Origin: Candidatus Methylobacter oryzae | GTDB lineage: Bacteria > Pseudomonadota > Gammaproteobacteria > Methylococcales > Methylomonadaceae | Length of the DNA: 37,157 nucleotides | Direction: 5' to 3' | Assembly (NCBI RefSeq): GCF_003994235.2 | Contig: NZ_RYFG02000086.1 | Coordinates: 1-37,157 of the forward strand | Part shown: piece after piece, positions 1 to 8,227 of the stretch | Numbering within the stretch: position 1 is the first letter of the stretch | Layout: the number at the start of each line of letters is the position of its first letter | Position numbers and translations under genes: made by a program | The notes under the pieces: model-generated | Database searches by the model: none | Told to the model about the DNA's origin: nothing | What the model saw: only the letters and a program-made list of their open reading frames with translations

Positions 1-2
1 AG

Positions 3-65
3 GTTATCGCCACGTTCATCACCGGCTTTATGCCGGGCAAAGACCAGCTCAATCCACAATATTAA
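3..65 (+). CDS. Possible 3' end of an upstream gene (partial)
   Basis: An open frame enters from the window edge and stops with TAA at 63-65. It encodes about 20 residues ending in PGKDQLNPQY. Its base composition is closer to the core genes than to the AT-rich sequence that follows at 76. The family is not recognised, and with so few codons this could be chance. If real, it marks where the DUF4238 remnant was joined to another gene. Confidence 0.3.
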   Translation, partial: VIATFITGFMPGKDQLNPQY

Positions 66-75
66 CCAGCGGTCA

Positions 76-619
76 ATGCGTAACTTCTATAGAAAAATTT
101 TGGCGGGAGACCTATCGTTCTTTGAGGATGATCGTGGGCGCGCAGAATTCTCCTATTATTTATGCATGCAGTTAGTAAGGACAAAGAGAATTCAGGAAAA
201 TGTTTTCTTAGCGTTCAAAGATATGGATCGACAATTTGGAGTAAACATAAACAACTCATGGCCGCTCATGAGGAACATTGACGCTGTCAGCATGGCACTC
301 AGCTTATTTTCTCAAAGAAAATATAAAATTGTTCTATTGAAAAATGCGTCGGGTATCAACTTCATCACTGGAGATCAACCTATTTTTCAATACGCATGCC
401 GTCGAGCAATTCGGGAAGGAAATACCGGCAAGTACTGAATTTTATTATGCATTATCACCTCGTATTGCCATATTAATAGCAGACGATCGGAAATTCCACA
501 ATCTATGCGAAATTAAATTGAATGATTCTGCCGTTGGAGACTACAACAATTTTGTAAAGCAAGTCTCTTACGAGCAAATTTACTCGAGCACTCAAGAATG
601 TCTCATGCCTTTTATGTGA
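76..619 (+). pseudogene. DUF4238-like protein, 5'-truncated and frameshifted
   Basis: Two overlapping frames (76-438 and 344-619) together read as the C-terminal two thirds of a DUF4238 protein. The first has an 'F..YLCMQLVRTKR' helix and an 'NFITGDQPIF' segment; the second has 'YYALSPRIAILIADD' and a terminal 'QIYSS'. These correspond to the family's (T/S)xDxP and PLSP-type blocks. The frames join if one T is removed from the T run near 380-385, giving PIFNTHAVEQ. DUF4238 proteins usually run to 250-300 aa, and the N-terminal part is missing here: the frame is open to the window start but unlike the family. The gene is AT-richer than the core genes, which suggests transfer. The family function is not established, though members often sit in defence or accessory islands. 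A sequencing error in the T run is the alternative to a real frameshift. Confidence 0.6.
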
Positions 620-644
620 ACAATAAATTCAACGTATTAGCCGG

Positions 645-674
645 GTTGGGCATGCTGATTATGCCCAACATTTT
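645..674 (+). terminator. Probable rho-independent terminator after the DUF4238 remnant
   Basis: A perfect 9-bp stem (GTTGGGCAT / ATGCCCAAC) with a 7-nt loop is followed by a short run of T. It lies 25 nt after the stop at 619, in the right place to end that transcript. Confidence 0.6.
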
Positions 675-802
675 CAGTCTTTAATATAAAACGATTTGCC
701 GATTTCACCAGACTTCCTCATCATAAGGTACCTGTCGGGCAACGAAAAGCTGATACCCGATTTACACGCGTCTATTACCGGGCAAGCCTCCAAGCGCAGA
801 TT

Positions 803-838
803 TTGACTTCCCTGATTTCGGGTATTAATATTTAATAC
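803..838 (+). promoter_or_regulatory. Putative parDE promoter with palindromic operator
   Basis: TTGACT (803-808) and TAATAT (826-831) are spaced 17 nt apart, matching a sigma70 promoter. A perfect 17-nt palindrome, GTATTAATATTTAATAC (822-838), covers the -10 box and ends 21 nt before the parD ATG. ParD antitoxins bind palindromes at their own promoter, so this is the likely autoregulatory site. The strong Shine-Dalgarno GGAGG lies at 847-851. Confidence 0.55.
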
Positions 839-859
839 ATTTAGCGGGAGGTCAATAAT

Positions 860-1105
860 ATGCCTAGAAACACATCAGTCACGTTGGGTGAGCATTTTGA
901 CAGATTTGTGGTTGAGAAAATAAAGGAAGGACGATTCCAGTCCGTCAGCGAAGTTGTTCGAGCCGGGCTTCGAAAACTCGAAGAGGATGATACTAAGCTT
1001 CAAGCATTAAGAATCAAGCTTCAAGCGGGAGAGAACAGCCCGGTAGCAGAGGAATTTGATGGCGATTCTTTTATTGCGGCTTTGCATGAAAAATACGTCA
1101 AATGA
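860..1105 (+). CDS. parD: ParD-family antitoxin
   Basis: This 81-aa protein has a ribbon-helix-helix N-terminus ('NTSVTLGEHFDRFVVEKI') followed by 'GRFQSVSEVVRAGLRKLEE', the classic ParD/CopG signature. The acidic C-terminal tail (about residues 55-81) is the part that folds onto the toxin in this family. It acts in the cytoplasm, neutralising ParE and repressing its own operon. The ATG is preceded by GGAGG at good spacing, and the stop overlaps the toxin start by 4 nt (ATGA), so the two are translationally coupled. A promoter with an embedded palindrome lies just upstream. Confidence 0.9.
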   Translation: MPRNTSVTLGEHFDRFVVEKIKEGRFQSVSEVVRAGLRKLEEDDTKLQALRIKLQAGENSPVAEEFDGDSFIAALHEKYVK

Positions 1106-1398
1106 CGTCAAGCTACCGCATCAGGCAACTGGCTGAAAATGACCTGGAACAAATCTGGTTATATTCATTTCATAAATGGGGCCTGGATCAGGCGGACAGA
1201 TACATCCGCTCAATGATATCCCGTTTTTCGTGGCTTGCGGAAAATCCACAGCTTGGTAAACAACGGAACGACATCAAATCCGGCTATTACGGTTTTCTGG
1301 AAGGAAGGCATATCATTTTCTATACCATTAAAAAAAACGGCATTGATATTATCGGTATTCCTCATCAACGTATGGACATTATGAGTCATTTCGAATGA
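1102..1398 (+). CDS. parE: ParE-family toxin
   Basis: This 98-aa protein of the RelE/ParE fold has the usual blocks: 'LAENDLEQIWLYSFHKWG' at the N-terminus, 'LAENPQLGKQRNDI' in the middle and 'HIIFYTI...IDIIGIPHQRMD' near the C-terminus. Typical ParE is 95-100 aa, so it is full length. ParE toxins of this type poison DNA gyrase; whether this one does cannot be read from the sequence. It overlaps parD by 4 nt and appears intact, so the pair is probably functional. Confidence 0.88.
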   Translation: MTSSYRIRQLAENDLEQIWLYSFHKWGLDQADRYIRSMISRFSWLAENPQLGKQRNDIKSGYYGFLEGRHIIFYTIKKNGIDIIGIPHQRMDIMSHFE

Positions 1399-1605
1399 TG
1401 TCAATGTTTCGCAATTGGCTTATCTAATTTTCCCATGCTCGGTAGGGGGCGCATCGCGCTCCATTTATGAATACCAGAAGACTCTGAGTTCCACTAAAAT
1501 ATTCCAGCAGGAAACTTATTTTAAAATCAAGATTTCCTATGTAGCTGAAACTCGAAAAGGTAAACGATCCACCCTCTACTAAACAAGCCATCTTGAAAAA
1601 CACAA

Positions 1606-1890
1606 ATGAAATTCACATGGGATGAAAATAAAAACCAGCTAAATATTCGTAAACACGGTATTAATTTTAGCAGTACTGCCTATGTGTTTTCCGATCCTTT
1701 TGCCTTAAGCATGCCTGATGATGAACATTCGGAAACGGAAGAACGTTGGCTTTTATTGGGTAAAAGCTTGAATGAACAAATGCTGTTAGTTGTTCATACC
1801 TTTCGATATGATGACGTCGTCAGAATTATTTTCGCCAGAAAAGCAACGGCTACCGAGACCGCTACTTATATGAAGAGGCTTACAAAATGA
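1606..1890 (+). CDS. brnT: BrnT-family toxin
   Basis: This 94-aa protein carries the BrnT hallmarks: 'FTWDENKNQLNIRKHGINF' at residues 3-21, 'VFSDPFAL', 'EERWLLLG' and the C-terminal 'RIIFARKATATETATY'. BrnT is a ribonuclease toxin with a RelE-like fold; the conserved basic and aromatic positions (KHG, ERW, RIIxAR) are all present. It precedes its antitoxin, the usual order for this family, and overlaps it by 4 nt. The Shine-Dalgarno is weak. No promoter is obvious in the 207 nt before it. Confidence 0.85.
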   Translation: MKFTWDENKNQLNIRKHGINFSSTAYVFSDPFALSMPDDEHSETEERWLLLGKSLNEQMLLVVHTFRYDDVVRIIFARKATATETATYMKRLTK

Positions 1891-2087
1891 AAGAAGAATA
1901 TGATTTTTCTAATGCCGAACAAGGTAAATTTTATGTGCCTGTTGAAGACGTTCAATTACCGATATATTTAGATAAGGACGTTATTCAGTATCGTAATGAA
2001 AAAAATTTAACGACACAGGAAAGCTTGCAATCATTAGTCAACGACTTATTGCGTAAAGACATTGAAATCGCCAAAAGAGTGGCCTGA
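1887..2087 (+). CDS. Antitoxin partner of BrnT (CopG-like)
   Basis: This 66-aa protein starts with 'KEEYDFSNAEQGKFY', a short motif typical of small antitoxins next to BrnT. It then has a predicted strand and helix pair, 'LPIYLDKDVIQYRNEK' and 'ESLQSLVNDLLRKDIEI', as in ribbon-helix-helix dimers. It differs from classical BrnA, so it is called by position and fold rather than by name. The 4-nt overlap (ATGA) with the toxin gene implies coupled translation. It is expected to bind BrnT and repress the pair. Confidence 0.75.
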   Translation: MKEEYDFSNAEQGKFYVPVEDVQLPIYLDKDVIQYRNEKNLTTQESLQSLVNDLLRKDIEIAKRVA

Positions 2088-2155
2088 GCGGGACATGGTT
2101 TGCAACTCATACATGCCAACTTAAGAAAGTGAGTAACAAATCAAATGTTAATCGA

Positions 2156-2230
2156 GTAGGGCGCGCCGTGCGCGCCAAAGAGATAGCAGCAATTTTAAAT
2201 ATCGGAGAAGGCGCGCACGGCGCGCCCTAC
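2156..2230. repeat. REP-type palindrome (family GTAGGG..CGC)
   Basis: Two perfect 21-nt arms (2156-2176 and 2210-2230) begin GTAGGGCGCGCC on the left and enclose a 33-nt AT-rich loop. The same family recurs at 25676-25757 with the same 5' GTAGGG and internal GTGCG. The right arm ends 3 nt before the stop of the convergent M23 peptidase gene, so it probably also ends or stabilises that mRNA. Confidence 0.8.
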
Positions 2231-2233
2231 ATC

Positions 2234-3202
2234 TTATTTAACAGCATGCCCCATCTGAGAAGGCGCAACGCCTTTAAGCCAAGTGTTTACCAACGGTTCC
2301 TCGGCTTGCCCGGTTTGATTGATAAACGTAAACGGCACTGAGGCCAATTCCATGCCCCGGTTAATCTGAACCGCAAAATGCAAATGCGGGCCGGAGGTAA
2401 AACCGGTATTGCCCGAATAACCGATCAATTGCCCCGCCGCCACCTCCAAGCCCGGATAAACTTGGGCTTTCTCCAATTCCAAATGTGCATAGACCGCCAT
2501 GGAGCCATCGTCATGCAAGATCCTGATGTTGTTGGCTTCGGTGCTGTAGGCTTTATTCGTGCCGCCTTTATAAAAATCATCCTCGGCTTCCAGCACAATG
2601 CCCGACCGAGCCGCATAAACCGGGGTGCCAACCGGCATGACGATATCGACGGCGTATTTGTTTTGTTCGTCGGTATGGCTGAAACTGCCGCCGAAAGCTT
2701 GGGAAATTCTAAACGATGCATCGGGCGCTATCGGCGGCAAATAGCCGGCATTGGAACTGTAATTAGGTAAAGGCCTGCCGACGATGTAGCGGTATTTAAG
2801 CCCAAGCCGCCATGCTTCATGTTCATTGACTGGATTTACCTGGAAAAGCGAGTCCGATTTTCCGGGAGGGACAACAAAGCGTCTGGGCAGGTCCGGCGTC
2901 GCCTGGACATTGTCCCGTTCGGAAAAATCGATTTCAACTTCTATCGGTCCCGCATAATCATTACGAATATAGCACTGCGGATGCCGCTCTTCACCCGATT
3001 GCAACAGCCAGACTAATTGTTTGTGGGTGACTTTAAGCTGGCGGACTTCAACTTTTTGCTCGTCGCCTTTTTGCAGTGCCTCGGCGGGCTTGTCGGTAAA
3101 ATGCCATACGCCTTGTTCGTCCTGAAATTTGTAGAGTTTTTTGCCGACGGCGTTAAATGAACACAGCGACAATATTATAAAAATGAATAACGATGATTTC
3201 AT
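2234..3202 (-). CDS. Exported M23 metallopeptidase with DUF4124 domain
   Basis: The predicted protein has 322 aa when started at the ATG at 3202. A longer TTG start at 3295 would place non-signal sequence before the clear signal peptide 'MKSSLFIFIILSLCSFNAVG'. A DUF4124 segment (about residues 22-55, 'LYKFQDEQGVWHFTDKPA') is followed by a middle beta-rich region and a C-terminal LytM/M23 domain. That domain carries 'HTDEQNKYAVD', 'VYAHLE' and 'SGPHLHF', which supply the zinc ligands and catalytic His. Such periplasmic enzymes cut peptidoglycan cross-links, or act as amidase activators if degenerate; the ligands here look intact. A REP palindrome lies immediately past the stop. Confidence 0.88.
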   Translation of the reverse strand: MKSSLFIFIILSLCSFNAVGKKLYKFQDEQGVWHFTDKPAEALQKGDEQKVEVRQLKVTHKQLVWLLQSGEERHPQCYIRNDYAGPIEVEIDFSERDNVQATPDLPRRFVVPPGKSDSLFQVNPVNEHEAWRLGLKYRYIVGRPLPNYSSNAGYLPPIAPDASFRISQAFGGSFSHTDEQNKYAVDIVMPVGTPVYAARSGIVLEAEDDFYKGGTNKAYSTEANNIRILHDDGSMAVYAHLELEKAQVYPGLEVAAGQLIGYSGNTGFTSGPHLHFAVQINRGMELASVPFTFINQTGQAEEPLVNTWLKGVAPSQMGHAVK

Positions 3203-3423
3203 GAGTTGCGCCGAATCGGAAAAATATGCGCGGACCTGCCAACAGCCTAGGAAAGCGAAAGGCGTCATAAAAACAGGATTGGCAAGGGCTGTCAATCATT
3301 AGGCAATTGTACTTATGTTTGCCGTAGACAATAAGCGCTTAGAGCATAAACTATCCCGTGGTGTTTTTGATATGATGACGGTTAGTTTCAGTGAGCCTTT
3401 GTTTATCCATTTGAAAACCAAAC

Positions 3424-5004
3424 ATGCCGCATTCAAACAGTAAGTGTTGGGATTTTTGCGCCCCGGTTGCCGGGATTTTATTCGCTTTAGCTTTTGCTCC
3501 TTTCGATTATTCCTTCTTCGCGCTGTTGGCGTTGGCGTTTTTGTTTGCCTGTTGGCAGGACATTTCAGCCAAGCGCGCTGCGATGCGCGGCTATTTATTC
3601 GGTTTGGGGTCGTTCGGTTCGGGCGTATCCTGGGTTTATATCAGCATGCACGATTTTGGCGGAGCCGGCGCATTGGGCTCGAGCTTGTTAACAGGATTAT
3701 TCGCTGGTTTTTTGGCATTGTTCCCGGCGTTGGCCGGCTATCTTTCGGTAAAAATAACGCCCATAAATAACGGGGCACTTCGATTCATATTGATGCCGGT
3801 CGTTTGGATACTCGTCGAATACCTGCGAGGCTATTGGGTGTTGAACGGTTTCCCCTGGTTCCAGATTGCCTACTCGCAATTGGAAACGCCTCTGGCAGGA
3901 TACATACCGGTATGCGGCGTTTACGGCACCGGCTTCATTGCAGCGCTAAGCGCTTCGATTGCGGTTGAAATTTTTCAAATAGCTGCAAGGTGCGATATTT
4001 CACTGTTGAGCCATTATTCTTACCGTACGTCATTACGTGAAGTTCATCGCGATGGGCCTTTAAAAAATCTTCCGCCGTTAATCATGCTGCTTGCCGTCCT
4101 GTGGGGGGCGGGCGATCTGTTGAGGAATACCGCATGGACATATCCGATTGGCGAGCCCATTCGTGCAGCGATGATTCAAGGCAATATTGCGCAGGATCAA
4201 AAATGGCGGCCGGAAAATAAAATCAACACGCTGCTGAAATATAAAAGAATGACAGAACAGTATTGGGATTCCAACGTCATCATCTGGCCGGAAACCGCGA
4301 TACCGGCCTATTTGGATCAGGTTAACGATACTTTTTTAGTACCGCTGGGCAACGACGCGAAGCAGCACAAAACCGATTTAATCGTCAGCGTGCCGGTGCA
4401 CGATGCCGATCCGGATAAAAAATACAATGCGGCAATCACGATCGGCAAAGAGGAAGGCATGTATCGCAAAATCCACTTGCTGCCTTTTGGCGAATACCTG
4501 CCGCTACAGCCTTTATCGGGTTTCGTGTTGGACATGGTCAATATAAAGCTCGGCAATTTCACGCCGGGGGTGATAAACCAGCCGTTGCTGAAAGCGGGCG
4601 GTTATCCTTTCGTAACCTTGATCTGTTACGAAGACGCATTTGGCGAGCTAAGCGCACAAGGCTTGCCGGATGCCGCTTATCTGGTCAACGTGACCAACGA
4701 CGGCTGGTTCGGCGATTCGATAGAACCTTATCAGCATATGCAAATGGCAAGAATGCGGGCGATCGAAACCGGACGTTTTTTGTTGCGATCCACCAATACC
4801 GGTATGACCGGAATCGTTTCGCCGAACGGTGAAATCATCGCTCAAGCGCCGCTGTTCCAGGAAACCGCGCTGACCGGAACAATAATCCCGATGGGCGGCA
4901 TGACGCCTTATGCAAGGTGGGGAGATAGGCCGGTTATTGGCGGAGCGGTTATTTTGTTACTGGGTTTGATAGGGTATCGGAGATTTTTCAGGATGGCGTA
5001 CTGA
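3424..5004 (+). CDS. lnt: Apolipoprotein N-acyltransferase Lnt
   Basis: This 526-aa protein has about six N-terminal membrane helices (residues 1-210) followed by a periplasmic nitrilase-fold domain (about 240-490) and a final helix. The catalytic triad is visible as E290 in 'IIWPETAIPAY', K349 in 'YRKIHLLPFGEYLP' and C401 in 'LICYEDAF'. Lnt transfers an acyl chain from a phospholipid to the N-terminal cysteine of lipoproteins in the inner membrane. That is the last step in maturing lipoproteins such as the efflux components encoded later in this window. Its length matches the family. corC, often its neighbour, is not adjacent here. Confidence 0.96.
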   Translation: MPHSNSKCWDFCAPVAGILFALAFAPFDYSFFALLALAFLFACWQDISAKRAAMRGYLFGLGSFGSGVSWVYISMHDFGGAGALGSSLLTGLFAGFLALFPALAGYLSVKITPINNGALRFILMPVVWILVEYLRGYWVLNGFPWFQIAYSQLETPLAGYIPVCGVYGTGFIAALSASIAVEIFQIAARCDISLLSHYSYRTSLREVHRDGPLKNLPPLIMLLAVLWGAGDLLRNTAWTYPIGEPIRAAMIQGNIAQDQKWRPENKINTLLKYKRMTEQYWDSNVIIWPETAIPAYLDQVNDTFLVPLGNDAKQHKTDLIVSVPVHDADPDKKYNAAITIGKEEGMYRKIHLLPFGEYLPLQPLSGFVLDMVNIKLGNFTPGVINQPLLKAGGYPFVTLICYEDAFGELSAQGLPDAAYLVNVTNDGWFGDSIEPYQHMQMARMRAIETGRFLLRSTNTGMTGIVSPNGEIIAQAPLFQETALTGTIIPMGGMTPYARWGDRPVIGGAVILLLGLIGYRRFFRMAY

Positions 5005-5068
5005 CATCGCGGCAACGTTGGAAATTGGGGGGCAAGCCGCGTCCTGCTTGATGTTACAGGCGTTATAG

Positions 5069-6343
5069 TTATGCTGAATCGCTACGTTTAACAGGCAGCC
5101 ACACTGTAAACGCGGCTCCTTTTTCTACCGCACTGTCTACAACAATCCTGCCGCCATGTTTGGTAATAATGCCGTAGGACGTCGATAGTCCTAGGCCAGT
5201 GCCTTTGCCGACCGGTCTAGTGGTAAAGAACGGATCGAATATTTTTTCGGTATTTTCGGATGCTATGCCGCAGCCGTTATCGATAACCGAGACAGTCACC
5301 CACTCATTCTCACTACGCGTTCGTAACGTGATTTGTCCTTTTTCGCCTATTGCTTGAGCGGCATTAACCAACAGGTTAACGAATACTTGGCTAATTTGAT
5401 CGTACAGGCATTCGACCATCGGCACATCATCGTAATCTTTGATGACTTCCGCCTTGTGGTTAATTTCGTTCCAGGCCAGGTTTAACGAGCTATCCAATGC
5501 CGTATTCAGGTTGACTTGCCGCCATTCCGAGTCTCCGGGGTGCGAGAAATCGCGCAAATCCTGGACAATTTTGCACACTCTCTCGCTCCCATCGATTGAC
5601 TCGCCTATCAATTCCATCACATCCTGGCGCAAAAACGGTAAATCGATTTCCTGCTTGGTTTCGTCTATCCGTTTTAGCATATCGTCCGGCGCATTGGTTT
5701 CCAGCAAGGCATATTCGTCTATCAAGCGCAGTAAGGAGCCGACATAACTTTTTAGGATATTGAGATCCGAGCTGATGAAACCGATAGGGTTGTTAATTTC
5801 GTGAGCAACTCCGGCGGCTAAAAGCCCTATCGACGCCAGTTTCTCGGATTGCAGTAGCTCGCTGCTCATTTCTTTCAAGCGTAAATGTGCTGCTTCCATA
5901 TCACGCAGGCTGCGCTGAAGACATTCCTCGCGAGCTTTAAGCGCCTGGCGGGACTTAAATAAAGCCGTATGCGTCGCGACCCGCGCCAACACCTCGGCCA
6001 TCTGGAAAGGCTTGGATATGTAATCGGCACCGCCGGCGTTAAACGCGGCCAATTTATCTTCAATGTCGTTTAAAGCGCTGATGAAAATAACCGGAATTTC
6101 CCGAGTCATGGGATCGCTCTTGAGCTGCCGGCAGACTTCGTATCCATCCATACCCGGCATGCGAACATCCAACAAGATCAGGTCGGGTAATTTGGACCTG
6201 ATCGACTTCAAGGCGATTTCCCCATTTAGCGCCGGGCGCACGGTATATCCTCCCGATTGCAGAATCTCGCTCAAAACGCGAAGATTATTCGCTAGATCAT
6301 CCACAATCACGATATTACTGCCAGTATTATTTAAGCTATTCAT
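5069..6343 (-). CDS. Response regulator-histidine kinase hybrid
   Basis: This 424-aa soluble protein begins with a receiver domain (about 11-125; acidic pair D15/D16, phospho-acceptor D59 in '[10 protein letters not shown]', conserved K111). A coiled coil follows (about 130-170), then a HisKA domain with H181 in 'GVAHEINNP', and a HATPase with the N-box around 320-332 ('[12 protein letters not shown]'), G1 'DNGCGI' and G2 '[11 protein letters not shown]'. There is no membrane or input sensor domain, so it probably receives phosphate or a partner signal through the N-terminal receiver. No cognate output regulator is adjacent. The gene is convergent with lnt. This receiver-first architecture is common in phosphorelay kinases; its target is unknown. 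Confidence 0.92.
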   Translation of the reverse strand: MNSLNNTGSNIVIVDDLANNLRVLSEILQSGGYTVRPALNGEIALKSIRSKLPDLILLDVRMPGMDGYEVCRQLKSDPMTREIPVIFISALNDIEDKLAAFNAGGADYISKPFQMAEVLARVATHTALFKSRQALKAREECLQRSLRDMEAAHLRLKEMSSELLQSEKLASIGLLAAGVAHEINNPIGFISSDLNILKSYVGSLLRLIDEYALLETNAPDDMLKRIDETKQEIDLPFLRQDVMELIGESIDGSERVCKIVQDLRDFSHPGDSEWRQVNLNTALDSSLNLAWNEINHKAEVIKDYDDVPMVECLYDQISQVFVNLLVNAAQAIGEKGQITLRTRSENEWVTVSVIDNGCGIASENTEKIFDPFFTTRPVGKGTGLGLSTSYGIITKHGGRIVVDSAVEKGAAFTVWLPVKRSDSA

Positions 6344-6575
6344 CAGCGAGTCTTAATTTGAGAAAACGGATAGCCGGATGATGGACTGTTCGCCGCAAGC
6401 ATACAACTGATAAAAGAGGCCAGTGAATTCATATTCGCGTTGTCCCAGGTATATTGCCATTTTGATTAGGATAAATTTTATATAGCTTCAACGAATAAGA
6501 ATATATCGATCTCATTATCGTGCGTTTCAGTCCGGTAAGCTAGCGTACGAGGTTGTGTAATCGCAGAACAAATGA

Positions 6576-6827
6576 TCAGAGATAGTAGTTTCTTTGCCAA
6601 GCGAATTTTCTTAATTGTTTCCCGAAAACTGCGGCATTTTCAATGCCTGTAAATGCTAGACCGTCACCGGTTTCGGCGTCTGCGTAATTAACCGGGCGTG
6701 AACAGTTTAACAGGTCATGCTTTGATTGTTGCTGATGGAGAGATTGCTGTAACAGGCGAAGCACTAAGTCCAAACAATTGCCATCTGATTGATCGATTTC
6801 TTGTTTTAAATCTTTTTTGATTGTCAT
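6576..6827 (-). CDS. Small hypothetical protein, possibly antitoxin-like
   Basis: This 83-aa ORF has an ATG start and AAGAAG seven nt upstream. The N-terminus is charged ('MTIKKDLKQEID') and leads into an amphipathic helix, 'LDLVLRLLQQSLHQQQ'. The C-terminal 'FGKQLRKFAWQRN' resembles the toxin-binding ends of some small antitoxins, but no partner toxin flanks it. No family is recognised. The 232 nt on its 3' side (6344-6575) show no feature. It could be a lone regulator or a chance ORF. Confidence 0.4.
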   Translation of the reverse strand: MTIKKDLKQEIDQSDGNCLDLVLRLLQQSLHQQQSKHDLLNCSRPVNYADAETGDGLAFTGIENAAVFGKQLRKFAWQRNYYL

Positions 6828-7020
6828 TGTAGTGCTTCTTATATTGAAATTGTCGATAGCGTTAGGCTTAAAATTGTAGGACAGTTTCGCTCGGGCAAAC
6901 AGTCAATCGGTCATAAAAAACTGTTTGGAAACGTCCAGTCGAAGAATAAATGAAACCGTCTTACAGTTTTAAATGAAAAGATTAACGTAGTGCCCCACTT
7001 TAATAACTGATGTTACGCAC

Positions 7021-7159
7021 CGTCCACGAAAAGCACGAAAAATATCAGCCGTAGATTGGCCGCTTGCAGCCGGTTAGACCTTCCAGGTTTTTACTGGAGC
7101 CGCTCCCGGCAGCTCCAGCACTTCCGCCATCCATGGCAGTCGTAAAACCTGGAAGGTCT
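7021..7159. repeat. Composite intergenic repeat with AGACCTTCCAGG palindrome
   Basis: The segment opens with GTCCACGAAAAGCACGAAAA and ATATCAGCCGTAG, also found at 24727 onward. It then carries a 15-nt arm AGACCTTCCAGGTTT (7076-7090) whose exact complement lies at 7145-7159. Unlike the two other copies in the window (3-nt loops), this palindrome has 54 nt between its arms, as if something were inserted. The whole stretch 6828-7625 holds no credible gene: GC-rich mosaic repeat sequence fills most of it. Confidence 0.7.
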
Positions 7160-7380
7160 GCCTATCGGACTGTTCTCCGCATAACGCCAGTTCCGGTTGC
7201 CGGAAACGTCCGCCCTTGCTGCCGTCGGGCGGCCTTACTTGTGCCCTGTGAGTATTCCGGCCTACATCTGGGAACGAGCGGAAGGTGAGCGCCGACGGAT
7301 GGACTAAATCCCGTTTGCCGCCTGCTGACTCGCGCCCTCCCGGCGGATTGGTCTTTGGATACTTTCTTCTCGACTGGACG

Positions 7381-7451
7381 GATGCAGGAGGTAGAATCGC
7401 GTCTGGAACAGCGATCGAGAGCAACGCAGGGAGCAGTTGCCGAGGCGAAGC
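7381..7451 (-). repeat. 71-nt dispersed repeat, copy 1
   Basis: Read on the minus strand this matches 11808-11880 of the plus strand at about 66 of 71 positions, including a shared GCAACTGCTCCCTGCGTTGC core. Both copies are intergenic and embedded in larger mosaic repeats. The family is not recognised by name. Confidence 0.7.
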
Positions 7452-7625
7452 ACAAATTCGCCTGGAGCGAATTTGAACAGCCGATAAGGCTGGCCCGCAG
7501 GGCGATCAGTTAATAAATTGAACCGTGGCGGCAATCGCTTCTTTGATGCATTCGGATATGGGGATTTGAGTTTCTCGATACCGGTCATTGGCCAAGTAAT
7601 AAAACTGACACATACTTTTAATAAA

Positions 7626-7658
7626 ATCTAGTTAAACTACTTTTCGATTTAACTAGAT
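7626..7658 (+). promoter_or_regulatory. Palindrome overlapping the start codon of the 7657 gene
   Basis: Perfect 11-nt arms ATCTAGTTAAA (7626-7636) and TTTAACTAGAT (7648-7658) are separated by 11 nt. The right arm includes the first two bases of the ATG at 7657. This could be an operator for a dimeric repressor, or an RNA hairpin that hides the start. No Shine-Dalgarno is visible outside it. Confidence 0.4.
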
Positions 7659-8136
7659 GCTTAGTTTAAAGATACTTAAAAATTTGGCTAATGAAGCTTT
7701 TGCGCTTTATCTCAGCATTTCAAGCATCGAATACGATTCATCTGATTCTATGGCTTATATAGAGCGGCTAAGGAAATTAGAGAATCGCTGCTATAGGCGA
7801 TATGAACGCCGAATTTTAAGGTATGCTCGCAAGGATAAATATCTAAATGGCTTAACATCAAAGCATTTACTCACAAATCCAAATAGAAAGTTTGATTTGT
7901 CGTTTCTGGAAAATGTTAATTTAGATGTATTGGTTTCTAAAAAGTTCAAAATTTTTCAGAAAAGGCTTTCTCAACTAGGCATAGATATTACCTGTGATTT
8001 GAGTGAATCCCTCAAGGGCCGTACCGAGCTATTCGAAATCTCCGCTATATTCACTGCTGCAAAGCGGACAGTCGCGACGGGCAGAAGTTGGCCGAGAACA
8101 GCAAGTAAAACTAAACTTCAAACCTGCCACGCTTAG
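7657..8136 (+). CDS. Hypothetical basic protein
   Basis: This 159-aa ORF is AT-rich compared with its neighbours, which suggests acquisition. The first ~120 residues look like a real helical protein, with a strongly basic stretch 'KLENRCYRRYERRILRYARK' at about 41-60 that could bind nucleic acid. The last ~35 codons change composition and contain 'AAKRTVATGRSWP', which reads like translated intergenic repeat, so the original C-terminus may have been replaced by a repeat insertion. No family is recognised. A start-codon palindrome suggests autoregulation or translational control. It is convergent with the next gene. Confidence 0.45.
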   Translation: MLSLKILKNLANEAFALYLSISSIEYDSSDSMAYIERLRKLENRCYRRYERRILRYARKDKYLNGLTSKHLLTNPNRKFDLSFLENVNLDVLVSKKFKIFQKRLSQLGIDITCDLSESLKGRTELFEISAIFTAAKRTVATGRSWPRTASKTKLQTCHA

Positions 8137-8141
8137 TAAAA

Positions 8142-8204
8142 ATGACACGGACTTAAGCTTCGGTTATTTAAAAAATCCGTATAAATCAGCCCAGTCCGTG
8201 TCAT
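8142..8204. repeat. Inverted repeat of the ATCCGTG family
   Basis: Arms ATGACACGGAC (8142-8152) and GTCCGTGTCAT (8194-8204) are perfect complements, with a second TCCGTGTTC unit after the right arm. It lies between two convergent genes and may end both transcripts, though no T-tract follows. Related TCCGTG units frame the composite at 11719-12091. Confidence 0.65.
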
Positions 8205-8227
8205 CCGTGTTCTATTCCTAAACTAAA

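Noticed and set aside
1441-1465. GGGGGCGCATCGCGCTCC as a terminator
   Set aside because: The stem is imperfect and lacks a T-tract; it may be a decayed repeat half but cannot be supported.
2129-2341. A 70-codon frame on the plus strand
   Set aside because: It consists mostly of the REP palindrome and the antisense of the M23 gene end.
7064-7588. Several overlapping 60-115 codon frames on both strands
   Set aside because: They lie in repeat DNA (palindromes and a 71-nt unit shared with 11808-11880), and similar frames arise from the other copy.
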